Counted from the stretch's first letter, positions 1 through 7,985 are shown. The stretch is 14,846 bases of DNA from Claveliimonas stercoravium (GCA_019117345.1 DWZW01000099.1:1-14846); one strand, 5' to 3'. Notes: generated from the letters alone by a model not told the origin. Numbers and translations: made by a program.

Positions 1-2
1 AC

Positions 3-884
3 ATCAACGACTACACAGAGGAGGAGATCAAGGAGAAGGCAAGAGAGCTGAAGAAGATGCTGGACAAGTACGGGCTGAAGGCTGAGTTCGTGGCTCTCCG
101 CCTCTGGATGGACGGGCACACCATCGAGGGCGGCTTCATGAGCACCTCCAGGGAGGACAGGGACTATGCCATGTGGAGGGCCTACCGCTCCATCGACATC
201 GCCAACGAGCTGGGGACGGACATGGTGGTCCTCTGGCTGGCCAGGGAGGGCACCCTCTGCGCGGAGAGCAAATCCCCTGTGTGGGCCACGAAGATGCTCA
301 TCCAGGCCATCAACAAGATGCTGGAGTATGACCCGAAGATCCGGGTCTGCATTGAGCCCAAGCCAAATGAGCCCATCGACAGGAGCATCTGCGGCACCAT
401 GGGCCATGTGATGGCCATCTCGGCCGCAACCATCGACCCCTCCAGAGTGGGAGGAAACCTGGAGAGCGCTCACGCCATCCTGGCAGGCCTGGACCCGGCT
501 CACGAGATCGGATTTGCCATGGCCATGGGCAAGCTGATGACCGTGCATCTCAATGACCAGAACGGCATCCGCTACGACCAGGACAAGACCTTTGGCGTGG
601 AGAACCTGCGCGCCGCCTTCAACCAGGTGAAGGTGCTGAAGGAGAACGGATACGGCAGCCACGGCGAGTACGTGGGCCTTGATGTGAAGGCCATGCGCAC
701 CACAAAGGACGAGGACAGCTACAAGCACCTGGAGAACAGCCTGAATATCTTCAAGGCTCTGGAGGAAAAGGTGGAGAGATTTGACTACGATTTCCAGAAG
801 AAATGCGTGGAGAACAGGGATTTTGAGGCTCTTGAGATGTATGTCATGAACCTGCTCATGGGCATCGACCAGACAGGGAGGTAG
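3..884 (+). CDS. Xylose-isomerase-like TIM-barrel sugar isomerase (5' partial)
   Basis: The reading frame is open from the first full codon at position 3, so the true start lies upstream; the ATG at 57 is internal. 293 residues are visible. The metal-site landmarks of the xylose isomerase family are present in order: EPKP (Glu at 354-356), NLESAHAILAG (Glu at 462-464), the HE of AHEIGFA (His near 501) and LNDQNG (Asp near 555). These normally bind two divalent metals and catalyse aldose-ketose isomerisation in the cytoplasm. The gene ends 7 bp before a class II aldolase and belongs to an isomerase-aldolase-kinase operon, which fits sugar breakdown. The sequence differs too much from classical XylA to name xylose as the substrate, and an epimerase activity is possible. 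The fold is confident, the substrate is unknown. Confidence 0.8.
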   Translation: MNDYTEEEIKEKARELKKMLDKYGLKAEFVALRLWMDGHTIEGGFMSTSREDRDYAMWRAYRSIDIANELGTDMVVLWLAREGTLCAESKSPVWATKMLIQAINKMLEYDPKIRVCIEPKPNEPIDRSICGTMGHVMAISAATIDPSRVGGNLESAHAILAGLDPAHEIGFAMAMGKLMTVHLNDQNGIRYDQDKTFGVENLRAAFNQVKVLKENGYGSHGEYVGLDVKAMRTTKDEDSYKHLENSLNIFKALEEKVERFDYDFQKKCVENRDFEALEMYVMNLLMGIDQTGR

Positions 885-891
885 GAGAAAA

Positions 892-1725
892 ATGCTTGTT
901 ACACTGAGAGAAGTCTTAAAGGATGCCCGTGAGAAAAAATACGGCGTGGGACTTTTCAACACCGTCAGCCTGGAGATGGCAAAGGGCGTCCTGGGAGCGG
1001 CGGAGGAGCTGAAAAGCCCGGTCATCATCGGCACGGCGGAAGTGCTCTTGCCCTACGCCAGCCTGGAGGAGCTGGCCTATTTCCTTGTCCCCATGGCAAA
1101 GAAGGCCTCTGTCCCGGTGGTGCTCCACTTTGACCACGGCCTGACGGACACGAAGATCGTGGAGGCCCTGCGGCTGGGCTTTTCCTCCATCATGTACGAC
1201 TGCTCCACAGACACCTATGAGAACAACATCGCCCGGGTGGCCCGGATGGTGAAGATCGCGTCCATGTTCGGGGCCTCCGTGGAGGGAGAGCTGGGGCACG
1301 TGGGCGCCAACGACGAGAGCGCCGGGGACGACAGCATCTACACAGAGCCGGACCAGGCAAGGGACTTTGCCCTGCGCACCGGGGTGGACGCCCTGGCGGT
1401 GGCCATCGGCACAGCCCACGGCGCCTACAAGGAAAAGCCCAAGCTGGATATCGGGCGCCTGGCCCAGATTGCCGAAACCGTTCCCGTCCCGCTTGTCCTC
1501 CACGGCGGCAGCGGGCTCTCTGACCAGGATTTTAAAAACTGCGTGGCAAACGGCATCAGCAAGATCAATATTTTCACAGATATCAACTGCGCGGCCGCAA
1601 AGGCAGCCTACGACAATTACAGCCAGGGCTGCGGCCTCACCGACATCCAGAACCAGATAACGGAGGCGGTGAAGCAGGAGACCATGAAGAAAATGCGCGT
1701 CTTCGGAAGCGCGGGAAGAGGGTAG
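892..1725 (+). CDS. Class II ketose-bisphosphate aldolase (FBA/GatY/KbaY family)
   Basis: This 277-residue protein should cleave a ketose 1-phosphate or 1,6-bisphosphate into dihydroxyacetone phosphate and an aldehyde, using zinc, in the cytoplasm. Visible motifs are HFDHG at residues 79-83 (catalytic Asp81, zinc ligand His82), EGELGHVG at 131-138, TAHGAY with His176, HGGSG at 204-208 (third zinc His plus phosphate loop) and NIFTD at 226-230. The length is close to the 280-290 typical of tagatose-bisphosphate-type members. The ATG at 892 follows GGAGG and GGAG stretches and lies 7 bp after the isomerase stop, so translation is probably coupled. A PfkB kinase starts 8 bp downstream. Whether the natural substrate is a fructose, tagatose or other ketose phosphate cannot be read from the sequence. 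Confidence 0.9.
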   Translation: MLVTLREVLKDAREKKYGVGLFNTVSLEMAKGVLGAAEELKSPVIIGTAEVLLPYASLEELAYFLVPMAKKASVPVVLHFDHGLTDTKIVEALRLGFSSIMYDCSTDTYENNIARVARMVKIASMFGASVEGELGHVGANDESAGDDSIYTEPDQARDFALRTGVDALAVAIGTAHGAYKEKPKLDIGRLAQIAETVPVPLVLHGGSGLSDQDFKNCVANGISKINIFTDINCAAAKAAYDNYSQGCGLTDIQNQITEAVKQETMKKMRVFGSAGRG

Positions 1726-1733
1726 GTGAGCCT

Positions 1734-2792
1734 ATGGCGGGAAAGATCATTGTGGCGGGCCACATCTGCCTGGATATCACCCCTGTCTTTGCCTCTGAGA
1801 AGGCACAACCCCTCTCCAGCGTCCTGACCCCCGGGAAGCTGGTCCAGATGAAGGATGTCAGCATCAGCACCGGCGGCGCTGTGGCCAACACAGGGCTGGC
1901 GCTGAAGGTGCTGGGGGCGGACGTGGAGCTCATGGGAAAGGTGGGGGACGACGAGTTCGGGCGGATCGTCCTGGACCGGCTGAGAGGCTATGGCGCGGAG
2001 GGCGGCATGCTGGTGTCAGAGGACAGCAGCACCTCCTACTCCGTGGTCATCGCTCCTCCCGGGACGGACCGCATCTTCCTCCACAACCCGGGGGCCAACG
2101 ACACCTTCCGGGCAGAGGACCTGGATTTTGATAAGATTGCGGAGGCCGATTTCTTCCACTTCGGCTATCCCCCCATCATGCGTCACATGTACGAGGATGA
2201 GGGGGAGGAGCTGGCAGGGATATTCCGCCGGGTGAAGGAGGCGGGCCTTACCACCTCCCTTGACATGGCGGCCGTGGACCCGGACTCAGACGCGGGGAAG
2301 GCAGACTGGGGGAAAATCCTGGAAAAAGTGCTCCCCTATGTGGACTATTTTGTGCCCAGCGCGGAGGAGCTCTGCTTTATGGCGGACAGACCCCGCTATG
2401 AGGAGTGGCTGACCCGGGCAGCAGGCGGGGACGTGACCTCTGTCATCAGCGTGGAGGAGGACATCCGGCCTTTGGCGCGGAAGGTGCTCCGGATGAGGGC
2501 TTCCAGCCTCCTCATCAAGTGCGGCGCGCCGGGCATGTATTTTACAGACGGGAAAAGAGAGATATTTGAGAGAAGCTATAAACCGGAGAGAGTGCTCTCC
2601 GGGACGGGAGCCGGGGACACCAGCATCGCGGCGTTCCTGAAGGCCCGGATGGAGGGGCGCTCCATAGAAGAAAGCCTCCATCTGGCAGCGGCCACAGGGG
2701 CCAGCTGCGTGGAGGCCTACGACGCTCTTGGCGGTCTTCGCTCCTTTGAGGAGCTGGAGCGCAGGATAAAAGAAGGATGGGAGAAGCTGTAG
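1734..2792 (+). CDS. PfkB-family carbohydrate kinase
   Basis: A 352-residue ribokinase/PfkB-family protein that should transfer phosphate from ATP to a sugar or sugar phosphate in the cytoplasm. The N-terminal substrate signature STGGAVANTGLALKVLG is at residues 45-61. The C-terminal signature GTGAGDTSIAAF at 290-301 contains the anion-hole glycines and the catalytic Asp295. An NPGAND segment near 118-123 and the family's small N-terminal lid region are also seen. The ATG follows an AGGTGAG ribosome site overlapping the end of the aldolase. As third gene of the operon it probably phosphorylates the ketose made by the isomerase to feed the aldolase. At 352 residues it is slightly longer than the usual 300-330. 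A nucleoside specificity cannot be excluded but is less likely in this context. Confidence 0.88.
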   Translation: MAGKIIVAGHICLDITPVFASEKAQPLSSVLTPGKLVQMKDVSISTGGAVANTGLALKVLGADVELMGKVGDDEFGRIVLDRLRGYGAEGGMLVSEDSSTSYSVVIAPPGTDRIFLHNPGANDTFRAEDLDFDKIAEADFFHFGYPPIMRHMYEDEGEELAGIFRRVKEAGLTTSLDMAAVDPDSDAGKADWGKILEKVLPYVDYFVPSAEELCFMADRPRYEEWLTRAAGGDVTSVISVEEDIRPLARKVLRMRASSLLIKCGAPGMYFTDGKREIFERSYKPERVLSGTGAGDTSIAAFLKARMEGRSIEESLHLAAATGASCVEAYDALGGLRSFEELERRIKEGWEKL

Positions 2793-2812
2793 GGTGAAGG
2801 TGATGGCGCTCG

Positions 2813-4423
2813 TCACGCCAACACCCTCGTCTCTTCCACTACAGGAAAGGTGAGCTGTACCTTGAACTGGTCGCCGTCCACGGTGACCTGCAGCCCGCCT
2901 TTCATGTTCTTTACAAAGCTTTCCGCTATGGCAAGGCCAAGGCCGTGTCCCTCCGTGTTCCTGGACTTGTCTCCTCTGGCGAACCGCTCCATAATTTCTT
3001 CCGAGGTAAAATCCATCTCGTAGGCAGCGGTGTTCTTGATGGTGACCTGGACCTGGGAGGCCCGCCGCTCCGCGATGATGTAGATGCGGGTCCCGGCAAG
3101 GGAGTATTTCAGGGCGTTCCCGATCAGGTTCTGGAGCACCCGGTACATTTTTTTGCCGTCCCCTGTGAACTTGAGGGGCATCTCAGGCATAGCCTCACGG
3201 ATGACCATGCCGCTGCTCTTTATGGCGTCCTCCATGTCCCCCAGCGTCTGCTCCAGCAGCTTTTTCATGTCCAGCGTCTCCAGGTGGAGCTCCGCGGTGC
3301 CGCTGGTGGACTTGGACAGGTCAAAGATGTCCTGTATCATGTCCTTTAAGCTCTCCATCCGGGAGGACAGCACCTCCACGTAATCCTGTGCTGCGTCGCT
3401 CAAGGGCTCCTGCTTTAAGAGGTCCACGTACCCGATCATGGAGGTCAGGGGGGTCTTCAGGTCGTGGGACACATTGGTGATAAGGTCGATCTTCATCCGC
3501 TCCGCCCGCATCTGCTTATCCAGGATGGTCTGCAGGCTTTCGCTTATCTCTCCCAGCTGGCAGGAGGCGGGATACAGGTCCGACCGGGCATCCAGGGAGG
3601 CGCGGACAGACAGGTCCCCGCCTGCCATGGCCCCTATCTGCCCGAGGAGCTGCCCCAGATCTGTGTAGAGCCGGTTATTTAAGGCCCATGCGGCTGCCAG
3701 AAAGGTGAGGAACTCGCTGATAAGCCCCAGGATGATCAGCTCGTTTGCGCCATACCAGGTGGAGAGAAGATAGAAGCACACGATGCCAAGGAGGATGCCC
3801 CCTGCCATCAGGGTGAAGGACAGGAGATATTTTGTGCGCAGCTGCTTCTCAAAGGGAGTGGACTTCTGCCACCTCCGGTACAGCCTGCATATCCAGGAGG
3901 TGTCCCCCCATATGCCCAGGAGACGGCGCCGTATCAGCAGGATGAGGCAGCCGAGAAAGAGGAGGGCCAGGGGGAAGAAGAGGAGCGCGCAGCCAAGTGT
4001 CAGGCTCTCCAGACCGTAAAAGACGAAAAAGCCTGCCAGGGACTCGGACTGAAAGACCACGGACCTTAGCTCCCCCACCCAAAGAAATCCTGTGAGGATG
4101 GCCGCGGCCAGCAAGAGCTCAGCGCTGAGCTGGTCCAGGGCCCGCACCTTCAGCTTTTTCCAGCCATCCGCTCTGGAGCGGAAAAAATGCAGGTAGAGAT
4201 AGGCGGCCAGCGCCGCTCCCGCCAGGAGTCCAAGGCTCAGGGCGTATGTCGCCCAGAGGGGGGACGAGTAGGAGACGCTGTACCACCTGATGTAAAAATT
4301 GTGCTGGTAAATGAACCTGTACGCCGCGAAGGCGGCCACAGCGCCGCCCAGCAGCCAGAGCACAAAGGCGGTCTTCGCCCAGACAGAGACAGATTTTAGT
4401 TTTTCTGCTGCGGATTTAATCAT
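2813..4423 (-). CDS. VanS-like membrane sensor histidine kinase
   Basis: The 536-residue protein starts with a region containing about six hydrophobic membrane segments (roughly residues 17-38, 56-80, 100-117, 130-165, 198-222 and 226-248). A HAMP-like linker follows, then a dimerisation/phosphoacceptor helix with NVSHDLKTPLTSM (His320), an ATP-binding domain with N-box NLIGNALKYS (432-441), an ERFARGDKSR segment and the G-box GHGLGLAIA (492-500). The canonical DxGxG box is replaced by NTAAYEMD, as I recall from VanS-like clostridial kinases. It would autophosphorylate and pass phosphate to the regulator encoded just upstream. The ATG at 4423 overlaps that gene's stop by 8 bp, suggesting coupling. 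A TTG at 4444 preceded by GGTGG is an alternative start adding seven residues. The signal sensed is unknown. The gene converges on the kinase gene at 2792 with a 20-bp gap and no clear terminator. Confidence 0.9.
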   Translation of the reverse strand: MIKSAAEKLKSVSVWAKTAFVLWLLGGAVAAFAAYRFIYQHNFYIRWYSVSYSSPLWATYALSLGLLAGAALAAYLYLHFFRSRADGWKKLKVRALDQLSAELLLAAAILTGFLWVGELRSVVFQSESLAGFFVFYGLESLTLGCALLFFPLALLFLGCLILLIRRRLLGIWGDTSWICRLYRRWQKSTPFEKQLRTKYLLSFTLMAGGILLGIVCFYLLSTWYGANELIILGLISEFLTFLAAAWALNNRLYTDLGQLLGQIGAMAGGDLSVRASLDARSDLYPASCQLGEISESLQTILDKQMRAERMKIDLITNVSHDLKTPLTSMIGYVDLLKQEPLSDAAQDYVEVLSSRMESLKDMIQDIFDLSKSTSGTAELHLETLDMKKLLEQTLGDMEDAIKSSGMVIREAMPEMPLKFTGDGKKMYRVLQNLIGNALKYSLAGTRIYIIAERRASQVQVTIKNTAAYEMDFTSEEIMERFARGDKSRNTEGHGLGLAIAESFVKNMKGGLQVTVDGDQFKVQLTFPVVEETRVLA

Positions 4424-5126
4424 ATTTTTCAATCTTGTAGCCAATTCCCCACACCACCTTTAAATATTTTGGGTTTTTCGGAGTAATCTCGATCTTCTCC
4501 CGTATCCTGCGTATGTGGACCATCACCGTCTTCTCGCCGGCGTAGGCGTCCTCCTGCCACACCCGGCTGTAAATCTGCTCTGCCGAGAAGACGTAGCCCG
4601 GGTGCTCCATGAGGAGCTCCAGTATCTTGTACTCTGTGGCTGTCAGCCGGACCGGCTCTCCGTCCACGGTGAGCTGCTTTGCGTTCCGGTCCAGCAGGAG
4701 ACCGCCGTTTTTCAGCACATTGCCGGAGACATTGCCATCCCCTGCCGCCGAGCCCAGAGAGAAATACCTTCTCAGCTGGGACCGCACCCGGGCCATCAGC
4801 TCCGCCGTGTTGTAGGGCTTGGTCACATAGTCGTCAGCCCCCATGGTGAGGCCGGAGACCTTGTCGCTCTCCTCTGTCTTGGCGGACAGGATGATGACAG
4901 GGATGTTGTGCTTCTGGCGGATGCGCATGAGGGCGGAGAGCCCGTTGAGCTGCGGCATCATCACGTCCAGGAGGATCAGGTGGACCGTGTCAGTCTCCAG
5001 CCGGTCCAGGGCCTCCATGCCGTTAAAGGCCGTCAGCACCCGGTAGCCCTCCAGCTCCAGGAGCTTGCCCAGGGAGCGGACGATCTCCCGGTCGTCGTCC
5101 ACCACTAAAATGCTGTATTGTTCCAT
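4416..5126 (-). CDS. OmpR/PhoB-family response regulator (VanR-like)
   Basis: A 236-residue DNA-binding response regulator. The receiver domain (about 1-120) has the acidic pocket VVDDD near 8-12, the phosphoacceptor Asp54 in LLDVMMP, Ser81 at the conserved Thr/Ser position and Lys103 in VTKPY. A short linker leads to a winged-helix domain (about 140-234) with the TATEYKILELL, GEKTVMVHIRRIREKIE and VVWGIGYKIE segments typical of OmpR/PhoB proteins. A GGAGGGG ribosome site precedes the ATG at 5126. It is transcribed with the sensor kinase gene that overlaps its 3' end. A promoter lies in the 164-bp space shared with the divergent PH-domain operon, which makes that operon a likely target (inference). 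Confidence 0.95.
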   Translation of the reverse strand: MEQYSILVVDDDREIVRSLGKLLELEGYRVLTAFNGMEALDRLETDTVHLILLDVMMPQLNGLSALMRIRQKHNIPVIILSAKTEESDKVSGLTMGADDYVTKPYNTAELMARVRSQLRRYFSLGSAAGDGNVSGNVLKNGGLLLDRNAKQLTVDGEPVRLTATEYKILELLMEHPGYVFSAEQIYSRVWQEDAYAGEKTVMVHIRRIREKIEITPKNPKYLKVVWGIGYKIEKYD

Positions 5127-5158
5127 CGAAAATCCCCTCCGTTTTTGTTTTCAAATGC

Positions 5159-5167
5159 AGTATAGCA
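5159..5167 (-). promoter_or_regulatory. Extended -10 promoter for the response regulator/kinase operon
   Basis: On the minus strand this reads TGC-TATACT, a TGn extended -10 element, about 33 bp before the regulator start codon. The -35 region is A-rich without a good consensus, as is common for extended -10 promoters. Confidence 0.5.
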
Positions 5168-5226
5168 GATGGATATGAGTTTTTTTCTTCATAATTCTAA
5201 CATTTTTTTTAAGAAATGAGAATGGA

Positions 5227-5255
5227 TTGACCTGACTGTATTATTGTGATAGTAT
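5227..5255 (+). promoter_or_regulatory. Sigma-A promoter for the PH-domain operon
   Basis: TTGACC (5227-5232), a 17-bp spacer and TAGTAT (5250-5255) sit 35 bp before the start at 5291. Both elements are close to the sigma-A consensus and the spacing is ideal. The promoter is divergent from the two-component operon. Confidence 0.75.
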
Positions 5256-5290
5256 AAGACAACAAAAGCGATACAGAGGGAGGAAGGAAA

Positions 5291-5794
5291 ATGGTATATG
5301 AAAAGCTGTCAAAAAATGCTCTGCGCTGCATGTACGCGGCGGGGGCGGTCACAGGGGTCATCCTGCTGGCTGTCATCGGAGCTGTGGATTATTTCTGGGT
5401 ATTTCCGGAGGACATTGACGCCGGGAAATGGATTTCTCTCGCAGCGGTCCTTCTGATCCTGGCGGATGTGTGCGTCAGCCCCTGGTTCCGCTTCTGCCGA
5501 TACCGGTACGGCATCAATGAGGAGTGCATAGACATTGAGGAGGGCTACCTCTTCGTGAAGAGGCATATTGTCCCCATCGAGAGACTCCACAAGCTGGAGA
5601 TGAAGACGGGGCCTCTGGACCGGGCCTTCGGGGTGGCGAAGGTGATCGTCACCACGGCGGGAGGAGACGTGACCATCGCCTTTCTGGACACAGAGCGGGC
5701 GGAGCGGATTGCGGATACTCTCAAGAAGCGGATCAATGAGATCGTCGTGGAGCAGAGAGAAGAGAGGCGGGAGACGGACCATGGAAGAGAATAG
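5291..5794 (+). CDS. YdbS-like membrane protein with one bacterial PH domain
   Basis: A 167-residue protein with two transmembrane segments at about residues 13-35 and 46-66, followed by a cytoplasmic bPH2-type domain (about 70-150: YRYGINEECIDIEEGYLF, then VPIERLHKLEMKTGPLDRAFG). The run from PIERLHKLEMK through the GPLDRAFGVAKV strand is characteristic of the YdbS/YdbT PH domain family. GGGAGG precedes the ATG. The next gene, a three-PH-domain partner, overlaps its end by 14 bp. In Bacillus subtilis the ydbST pair belongs to the sigma-W envelope-stress regulon and has been linked to resistance to antimicrobials from related bacilli; the molecular role is not established. The divergent VanRS-like pair suggests envelope stress here too. 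Confidence 0.82.
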   Translation: MVYEKLSKNALRCMYAAGAVTGVILLAVIGAVDYFWVFPEDIDAGKWISLAAVLLILADVCVSPWFRFCRYRYGINEECIDIEEGYLFVKRHIVPIERLHKLEMKTGPLDRAFGVAKVIVTTAGGDVTIAFLDTERAERIADTLKKRINEIVVEQREERRETDHGRE

Positions 5795-7307
5795 AAGGTT
5801 CAGAAATCATGTATCTGTGGTGGCTGAGCGGGTGGGAGCCGGGACCTATGCCCTGCTGGCGGTCCTGGCGGGCATCTTCATCCAGAACGCGGACGAGCTG
5901 CTGGACGTGGGAGGCTCCCTGCTGGCGGACAGGAGAGCCCTGCTGGGGCTTTTTATCTGTCTCGGGCTTCTGGCTGTCAGCGTTGGGAAGGCTATGTGGA
6001 CCTGGTCAAAGACGTGGATATCCATCCAGGACCAGGCCATTGTCATTGACAAGCACACGCTCAATGGTTCACAGAACACCATTGGTATCAGAAATATTTC
6101 CAATATCAACCTGGAGCAGAATCTGTTTGAGATGCTCATGGGGACCTGCAAGGTCAAGCTGGACACCGGGAGCCTTTCTACTGCCAACAGCACGGATGTG
6201 ACCATTGTCCTGAAAAAGGCGAAGGCGGAGGCCTTTAGGGCTGAGGTGGAGTCCCTGCTGAGAGGGGAGCGGGCGGCAGCGGCCGCACCGGGTGAAGAAG
6301 AGGAGACCTACGACTTCCGGGCCGGTTCCGGGGACATCATCCGCCACGGCGTCTGCTCCATGAGCGTGCTGTCTCTCCTGGCTGTGATACTGGGCCTTGT
6401 GGGCGCTGTGGTCATGGCGGCGGAGGCCCTGGGAGAGGAGCATGTCCTGGATCCACTCCTCCGGTCCGCGGTGAGCCTTCTGGCTGCCATTGCCATCATC
6501 CTGTCCGCTGTGTGGGACATTGTGAAGGACTTTGTGCGGTATCTGGATTTCCGGGTGAAGCGGCAGCGGGACCGGATCTGCATCCGCTACGGCGTGCTGA
6601 AGAAGGTGGAGTACACCATCCCCGTGGACATGATACAGGCGCTGAAGCTGCGCCAGACACTGATCGCCCGCCTTCTGGGGAAATACATGGCGGAGATCGT
6701 GAATGTAGGTATGGGGGATGACAAGGGGGAGCAGAATTCCTTTCTCATCCTCTACGGCTCAGAGAGAGAGGTGTGCGAGAAGCTGAGAACCATCCTGCCG
6801 GAGTTTGCCGATATCGCGGCCCTGCAGGTCCAAAGGCAGCCCCGGTCCGCCTGGGCGGCCTGGATGTGGCCTCTTGCCATATATGAGATATGCCTGGCTG
6901 TGGCGGGTGCGCTGGCCTTCCTGTGGCTGCCGGGGTATGTTCCGGCAGAGTACATACAGCTGTATCACAGGGCGGCGGTAGCCGGCCTCGTTCTCCTCGC
7001 GGCAGCCGGTCCCGTAGTCCTTGCCCTGTGCTATCAGAGTTCCGGCTTTGTCATGAGTGACGGCTTTGTCAAGGCCGCCTCCGGCTGTTTCGGGCGCAGG
7101 GTGGTGGCTGTCAGGTATGCGAATGTGCAGCACGTGACCCTGGAGCAGAATTTTATAGCCCGCGCCTGCGGGATATGCAAGGGGACTCTCCACCTCTTGG
7201 CGGGAGCGGGGGACATGGCGCAGACTCTTCCCTATTTTGATATCCGGCAGGCAGACCGGATGAGGGAGAGGATGTGCGGCAGGCACAGTGATAGAGGCCA
7301 TCTATAA
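5781..7307 (+). CDS. YdbT-like membrane protein with three bacterial PH domains
   Basis: A 508-residue integral membrane protein built from three repeats of a two-helix membrane hairpin followed by a bPH2 domain. Hairpins are near residues 20-70, 190-240 and 360-415. PH domains are near 75-165 (ISIQDQAIVIDKHTL, then IRNISNINLEQNLFEMLMG), 250-345 (IRYGVLKKVEYTIPVDMIQALKLRQ) and 420-500 (FVKAASGCFGRRVVAVRYANVQHVTLEQN). The start at 5781 gives the expected N-terminus and follows GGCGGGAG. The frame is open further upstream to 5709, but that part lies inside the preceding gene. The 14-bp overlap with the YdbS-like gene implies coupled translation and probably a membrane complex. Exact function is unknown. 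Confidence 0.82.
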   Translation: MEENRRFRNHVSVVAERVGAGTYALLAVLAGIFIQNADELLDVGGSLLADRRALLGLFICLGLLAVSVGKAMWTWSKTWISIQDQAIVIDKHTLNGSQNTIGIRNISNINLEQNLFEMLMGTCKVKLDTGSLSTANSTDVTIVLKKAKAEAFRAEVESLLRGERAAAAAPGEEEETYDFRAGSGDIIRHGVCSMSVLSLLAVILGLVGAVVMAAEALGEEHVLDPLLRSAVSLLAAIAIILSAVWDIVKDFVRYLDFRVKRQRDRICIRYGVLKKVEYTIPVDMIQALKLRQTLIARLLGKYMAEIVNVGMGDDKGEQNSFLILYGSEREVCEKLRTILPEFADIAALQVQRQPRSAWAAWMWPLAIYEICLAVAGALAFLWLPGYVPAEYIQLYHRAAVAGLVLLAAAGPVVLALCYQSSGFVMSDGFVKAASGCFGRRVVAVRYANVQHVTLEQNFIARACGICKGTLHLLAGAGDMAQTLPYFDIRQADRMRERMCGRHSDRGHL

Positions 7308-7325
7308 GTGCATGTGTAAAATCAA

Positions 7326-7355
7326 TTGGCTTTTATGCTCCGAAATTACTATACT
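7326..7355 (+). promoter_or_regulatory. Promoter for the PrdA-like gene
   Basis: TTGGCT (7326-7331), an 18-bp spacer and TATACT (7350-7355) lie just upstream of the gene starting at 7388. The -10 matches 5 of 6 consensus bases. It implies that the gene is transcribed separately from the PH-domain operon. Confidence 0.55.
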
Positions 7356-7387
7356 TAGAGATAGAAAAGCAATAGGAGGTAATGGAA

Positions 7388-7810
7388 ATGTCAATTACAG
7401 CGGAAACCGCAAAGCAGCATGAAAATGATCCGGCAGTGCTTTGCTGCAGGGCGGAGGCAGGCATCACCATCGAGCCCGCAAACCTCGAAGATCCTGCCAT
7501 TTTTGACGAGCTGGTTGACTCCGGACTGCTGTCTTTGGACGGATGCCTGAAGATCAAACAGGTGCTTGGCGCAAAACTTACCAAGACAAGCGACTCCTTA
7601 TGTCCGCTTACACCAGACAATGTGGAGGGATACAAGGACGACAACGGCGAGGAAGAAGCGCCGCAGGAGGAGACAGCCAAGGAAACGCCGGCAGCAGCGG
7701 CAGTGGAGGCAGCTGCCAGCATGCAGGGAGCAGTTACGACCATCAAGAGCGGTAAGGTTGTGATCTCTATCAAGGAAGGAAAGGATATCTATCTGGAACT
7801 TCCTATTTAA
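7388..7810 (+). CDS. Stand-alone protein resembling the N-terminal part of PrdA
   Basis: This 140-residue soluble protein begins MSITAETAKQHEND and carries a CCRAEAG segment with two adjacent cysteines, then LEDPAIFDELVDSGLL, VLGAKLTKT and SLCPLTPDNVEGY. From memory these match the first ~90 residues of the D-proline reductase proprotein PrdA; no search was possible. A Glu/Ala-rich linker (about 90-115) follows, then GKVVISIKEGKDIYLELPI, after which PrdA would continue into its catalytic subunits (about 630 residues in all). Here a TAA ends the protein, no continuation is visible in any frame, and no PrdB selenoprotein is nearby. AGGAGG lies 8 bp before the ATG at 7388; the ATG at 7382 is too close to it. 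It may be a relict of PrdA or an independent small protein using the same module. Confidence 0.6.
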   Translation: MSITAETAKQHENDPAVLCCRAEAGITIEPANLEDPAIFDELVDSGLLSLDGCLKIKQVLGAKLTKTSDSLCPLTPDNVEGYKDDNGEEEAPQEETAKETPAAAAVEAAASMQGAVTTIKSGKVVISIKEGKDIYLELPI

Positions 7811-7894
7811 CCGTGAAGCCGGCAGAGAAAAATGGGGTGAAATGATCTGTCGCAGGCTCGCGTATCTGAATTGTTTTTTGTTGCTATGGAATGA

Positions 7895-7937
7895 TAAAAT
7901 AAGGCATAAGAAAGGCGGCTCCCTTGCGGGAACCGCC
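7895..7937 (-). terminator. Rho-independent terminator of the small heat-shock gene
   Basis: On the minus strand GGCGGTTCCC, a GCAA loop and GGGAGCCGCC (7914-7937) form a 10-bp stem with one G-U pair, followed by a T-rich run. Only on this strand is every pair satisfied, so it terminates the gene ending at 7986. It may also limit read-through from the converging PrdA-like gene. Confidence 0.8.
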
Positions 7938-7985
7938 CATTCCATCTGCGGGGAAATCATCCTCCGGGAAAAATCCTTTGGAAAA

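Noticed and set aside
2793..2820. Terminator between the convergent sugar kinase and histidine kinase genes
   Set aside because: Only 4-bp stems such as GTGA/TCAC and GGCG/CGCC can be drawn, and there is no T run on either strand.
5168..5226. Direct repeats as response-regulator boxes (TTCATAA/TTCTAAC) in the divergent promoter region
   Set aside because: The match is short and lies in T-rich DNA where such repeats occur by chance; it is not firm enough to annotate.
5709..5780. Upstream extension of the three-PH-domain protein
   Set aside because: The extension lies wholly inside the preceding gene in another frame, encodes an Arg/Ser-rich stretch unlike a membrane protein start, and the ATG at 5781 has its own ribosome site.
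7326..7340. Possible sigma-54 promoter (TTGGC then TGC) before the PrdA-like gene, attractive because prd operons use sigma-54 activators
   Set aside because: The GG and GC doublets are only 7 bases apart instead of the required 10, while a normal -10 TATACT with an acceptable -35 is present.
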